NCBI GenBank assembly: GCA_004297315.1
Contig: SCTU01000053.1
Span: forward strand, 1 to 8,669
Length of the DNA: 8,669 nt
Reading direction: 5' to 3'
DNA from: Dehalococcoidia bacterium
Lineage (GTDB): Bacteria > Chloroflexota > Dehalococcoidia > UBA2979
Each line of letters opens with the position of its first letter. The first letter of the stretch is position 1. Positions 6,604-8,669 of the stretch are shown here, piece after piece. The notes beneath the pieces are model-generated. The model was not told the origin of the DNA. It was given only the letters and a program-made list of their open reading frames with translations, and did not search any database. Position numbers and translations under genes: made by a program.

Positions 6604-7053
6604 ATGGCGCATCCGTTTCGGCTCCAACGCTTGCTCGATTACCGCCGCCGGCTGGAGGACGGCCAGGCACTCGCCCTCGCCGAGGCCACGGCGGAGGAGT
6701 GCCGCGTGCGAAACGCGATCGCGATGCTGGAACGTCAACGCGAGGAACAAACGGCTGCGCTGGGGACGCTGCTTGGTGGCGGAGTATTCGGCGCCGAGGA
6801 GTACAGCCGGCGGGCGGCGTTTCTCGACGCGGCCGCGCGCGCGCTTGAGGTGGAGGCCGAGGCGCTGAAGGCGGCGGCGGCACACGTCGTCGAAAGCCGC
6901 CAGGCACTCGTCGAGGCGCTGAAGGACCGGCGCGTCCTCGAGCGGCTACGCGACCGGCAGGCCGAGGCGGCCGGTGTCGAGGACGGGCGTCGTGAGGCCC
7001 GCGAGACCGACGACATGGTGACGGCGCGCCGCCAGCGCGCGCAGCGGACATAG
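6604..7053 (+). CDS. fliJ: Flagellar export chaperone/ATPase stalk protein FliJ
   Basis: FliJ is a two-helix coiled coil that inserts into the FliI hexamer like the gamma subunit of F1 and links it to FlhA. The 149-residue product begins with FRLQRLLDYRRRLEDGQAL, the conserved F-L--lL-yR---E opening. Long Ala/Glu/Arg-rich helices run almost to the end, with a break at the GGGVFGAEEYSRR turn at about 58-70. The second helix carries RQALVEALKDRRVLERLRDR at about 99-118, matching the LV-A--dRk-le-L--R element of the family. Sequence is otherwise poorly conserved in FliJ, so position after fliI adds weight. A GAGGAG site precedes the ATG, and the stop runs into the flgB ribosome site. Confidence 0.88.
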   Translation: MAHPFRLQRLLDYRRRLEDGQALALAEATAEECRVRNAIAMLERQREEQTAALGTLLGGGVFGAEEYSRRAAFLDAAARALEVEAEALKAAAAHVVESRQALVEALKDRRVLERLRDRQAEAAGVEDGRREARETDDMVTARRQRAQRT

Positions 7054-7062
7054 GAGGCGAGG

Positions 7063-7476
7063 ATGCTCTCGAACATCCTGGGGAGCGCGGCATTTGAGAC
7101 TGCGCGCGCTGCGCTGACCGGACTGGCCCGGCGACAAGAGGCGATCGCCTCGAACCTCGCGAACGTCGACACCGTGGGCTATGCCCGCAAGTCCGTGGAC
7201 TTCGAGGGCGCGCTGCGCACGCGGCTGGCGCCAGGCGGCGGCGACGGGACGTCGCTCGCGCGCACCGACGCGCGACATTTGGAGCGTCCGTCCGTGCCGG
7301 GCGGCGGCGCGGGGGCGTCCGGCCGGGACGTCGTCTCGTCTCGGAACGACGCGAACTCCGTCAGCGTGGACGAGGAGATGTCGCTGATGGCGGAGACGCA
7401 ACTCCGCTACCAGGCGCTGGCACAGACGGTGGGCACGCGGATGAGCACGCTGCGTAGCGTGATCCGCGGCCAGTAA
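7063..7476 (+). CDS. flgB: Flagellar proximal rod protein FlgB
   Basis: FlgB forms part of the proximal rod and is exported through the type III apparatus, so it has no Sec signal. The 137-residue product has the rod/hook N-terminal signature RQEAIASNLANVDTVGYARK at about 24-43, followed by VDFEGAL. A Gly-rich loop lies at about 57-88. The C-terminal helix, from about 102, contains VDEEMSLMAETQLRYQAL and ends in LRSVIRGQ, typical of FlgB. GGAGG at 7053-7057 precedes the ATG and shares bases with the fliJ stop. It is followed 10 bp later by flgC, its usual partner. Confidence 0.93.
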   Translation: MLSNILGSAAFETARAALTGLARRQEAIASNLANVDTVGYARKSVDFEGALRTRLAPGGGDGTSLARTDARHLERPSVPGGGAGASGRDVVSSRNDANSVSVDEEMSLMAETQLRYQALAQTVGTRMSTLRSVIRGQ

Positions 7477-7486
7477 GGGGCGTCGG

Positions 7487-7936
7487 ATGGGACTGATCAG
7501 CAGCCTGCGCGTCTCCGCTAGCGCCCTCATGGCGCAGCGGCTCCGCATGGATGTGGTCGCGAACAACGTGGCGAACATGAACTCGACGCGGGCCGCCGAA
7601 GGCTCGGACGGGCCGTACCGCCGCCAGTCGGTGGTGTTCCGCGAACAGCGCGGGGGCGGATCGTTCCGCGACCTGCTCGGGCGGGCCGCAGGTCTGAATG
7701 CCCCGTCCGGCGTCGAGGTCGCGTCGATCCACCTCGACACCACCGCGCCGCGGAAAGTGCATGACCCGACACACCCGGACGCTGACCCCGACGGCTACGT
7801 GTTGATGCCGAACATCGACGTCGTGACCGAGATGACCGACCTCGTGGGCGCGAACCGTGCCTACGAGGCGAGCGTGACGGTCTTGAACGCGACAAAGTCG
7901 CTGGCGCAGTCGGCGCTCCAGATCGGTCGGCGATAG
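7487..7936 (+). CDS. flgC: Flagellar proximal rod protein FlgC
   Basis: FlgC is a second proximal rod subunit assembled with FlgB and FlgF. The 149-residue product starts with LISSLRVSASALMAQRLRMD and the family motif VVANNVANMNSTRA at about 23-36, followed by PYRRQSVVF. The C-terminal helix carries MPNIDVVTEMTDLVGANRAY at about 107-126 and then the ATKSLAQSALQIGR end. Both motifs are canonical and intact. The ribosome site (AAGGGG just after the flgB stop) is weaker than those of its neighbours, so translation may depend on ribosomes from flgB. Confidence 0.95.
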   Translation: MGLISSLRVSASALMAQRLRMDVVANNVANMNSTRAAEGSDGPYRRQSVVFREQRGGGSFRDLLGRAAGLNAPSGVEVASIHLDTTAPRKVHDPTHPDADPDGYVLMPNIDVVTEMTDLVGANRAYEASVTVLNATKSLAQSALQIGRR

Positions 7937-7955
7937 GCGAGTAGGGAGGTCTTGC

Positions 7956-8273
7956 ATGGCGATCGGCGGGATCGGCCCCAACCTGGGCACCCTCGGACTG
8001 GGTGGCGCGCATGCTGCCGGAGGGCCGGCGGTCGACAAGGGCACGGATGCGGGCAACGGGGCCGCAGGAGGGTTCGCGCAGATCCTCGCGGGCCTCAACG
8101 GAACCTCGTCCGTGGCGGACAGAGCGGTGACGCGGCTCGCGACCGGACAGGACAACGACCTGCACGACGTGATGCTCTCGGTCGAGAGTGAGGGTCTGGC
8201 CTTCGACCTGGCAGTACAAATCCGTAATCGTCTGGTCGACGCGTATTCAGAGATTTTCCGGATGCAGGTGTAG
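7956..8273 (+). CDS. fliE: MS ring-rod junction protein FliE
   Basis: FliE is the first rod-type protein exported; it connects the FliF ring and export gate to the FlgB rod. The 105-residue product has a Gly-rich, probably flexible first 38 residues. The conserved part follows: FAQILAGLNG, ADRAVTRLATGQDNDLHDVM at about 54-73, and the closing block LAFDLAVQIRNRLVDAYSEI then FRMQV. This C-terminal signature is diagnostic. GGGAGG at 7944-7949 lies 6 nt before the ATG. FliE is the third member of a flgB-flgC-fliE block, here placed downstream of fliJ. Confidence 0.94.
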   Translation: MAIGGIGPNLGTLGLGGAHAAGGPAVDKGTDAGNGAAGGFAQILAGLNGTSSVADRAVTRLATGQDNDLHDVMLSVESEGLAFDLAVQIRNRLVDAYSEIFRMQV

Positions 8274-8313
8274 GCCCGCTGCGGTCACGCTGTCGGGACG
8301 GCGCCGCACGCAG

Positions 8314-8669
8314 ATGCCGGCGGGCCGCAGCGAGGAGCGAGCACTGACCACAGCGATCGCCGCAGGCCTGATCGGCCTGCCCGTGCCCGCAGTGGAGGCG
8401 CCCCCTGGACTGACGGACGTACCCGCAAGCCGAGGGTTCGCCCGGGCACTGGACCAGGCCACAGCGCCACCACCGGAGGCATCACCCACCCAGGGATCAC
8501 CCCCGCCGGACGAGGCAGTCGCAGCACCCGCGGGCAATGCCAGTCACGAGGCCGGGACGGCCGCCTCGGCATCACGGAGTCCGCTGTCCACTCAGGACGC
8601 GGACATCGAGGAAGAGACCCCGACATCGACGCCGGACCGCCCCGCGGGGGCAGTCGAGGGGGGGCCGGA
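8314..8669 (+). CDS. fliK: Probable N-terminal part of flagellar hook-length control protein FliK, truncated by the window end
   Basis: An open frame of 118 codons runs without a stop through the right edge. It begins at ATG 8314, 40 bp after fliE; no strong ribosome site is seen, so the start is uncertain. The product is rich in Ala, Pro, Glu, Thr and Ser, with a short less biased element GFARALDQA at about 41-49 and acidic stretches such as DADIEEE. FliK ruler proteins commonly have such a disordered N-terminal half, with the conserved substrate-switching domain only near the C-terminus, which would lie outside the window. The call rests on position after fliE and fliJ plus composition. Codon use differs from the other genes: about a quarter of codons end in A or T, and GCA is the commonest Ala codon (11 of 25). 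Any other disordered secreted protein remains possible. Confidence 0.5.
   Translation, partial: MPAGRSEERALTTAIAAGLIGLPVPAVEAPPGLTDVPASRGFARALDQATAPPPEASPTQGSPPPDEAVAAPAGNASHEAGTAASASRSPLSTQDADIEEETPTSTPDRPAGAVEGGP

Noticed and set aside
4766..7093. A 775-codon open frame on the minus strand across fliH, fliI and fliJ
   Set aside because: It lies antisense to three genes with clear family motifs. Its product is Arg/Ala/His-rich low complexity without recognisable domains, as expected from the complement of GC-rich codons.
1..8669. tRNA, rRNA, CRISPR arrays, insertion sequences, attachment sites or riboswitches
   Set aside because: Nothing resembling these was seen by reading; nearly all the window is accounted for by adjoining flagellar genes.

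Overview
The window is one stretch of a flagellar biogenesis locus. Every supportable gene is on the + strand and the genes are packed tightly, several of them overlapping. Base composition is very GC-rich (roughly 70% by eye), codons end mostly in G or C, and GTG and TTG starts are used. A sortase sits inside the cluster, which points to a single-membrane (monoderm), high-GC lineage. A Chloroflexota relative (Thermomicrobia-like) or a deep actinobacterial lineage would fit; this placement is an inference made without any database search.

Layout. (1) Positions 1-687 hold late-stage export chaperones: the 3' part of fliS, then a short FlgN/FliT-like helical protein that starts inside the fliS stop region. 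(2) Positions 704-1399 encode a membrane-anchored sortase with a His-Cys-Arg active site; it is the one gene not expected in a flagellar cluster. (3) Positions 1464-1727 encode the anti-sigma-28 factor FlgM. (4) Positions 1728-1857 form the longest non-coding stretch (about 130 bp), the leader of the structural genes. (5) Positions 1858-7053 carry fliF, fliG, fliH, fliI and fliJ: the MS ring, the C-ring switch protein and the cytoplasmic ATPase complex of the export apparatus. (6) Positions 7063-8273 carry flgB, flgC and fliE: proximal rod and MS-ring/rod junction. (7) From about 8314 to the window end an Ala/Pro-rich reading frame remains open; it is probably the N-terminal part of fliK, the hook-length ruler.

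How the genes work together. FliF forms the membrane ring. FliG docks on its C-terminal tail and transmits torque. FliH, FliI and FliJ deliver and unfold export substrates. FliE, FlgB and FlgC are the first exported parts and build the rod. The putative FliK would measure the hook. FlgM holds sigma-28 until hook completion, and FliS and the FlgN/FliT-like protein chaperone the late substrates made afterwards. The sortase suggests that a cell-wall attachment step may be coupled to flagellum assembly in this organism.

Most notable points: the sortase embedded between the chaperone genes and flgM; the gene order, with flgB-flgC-fliE after fliJ rather than before fliF; the structured fliF leader; and the shift in codon use in the fliK-like frame. 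I found no tRNA, rRNA, CRISPR array or mobile element.
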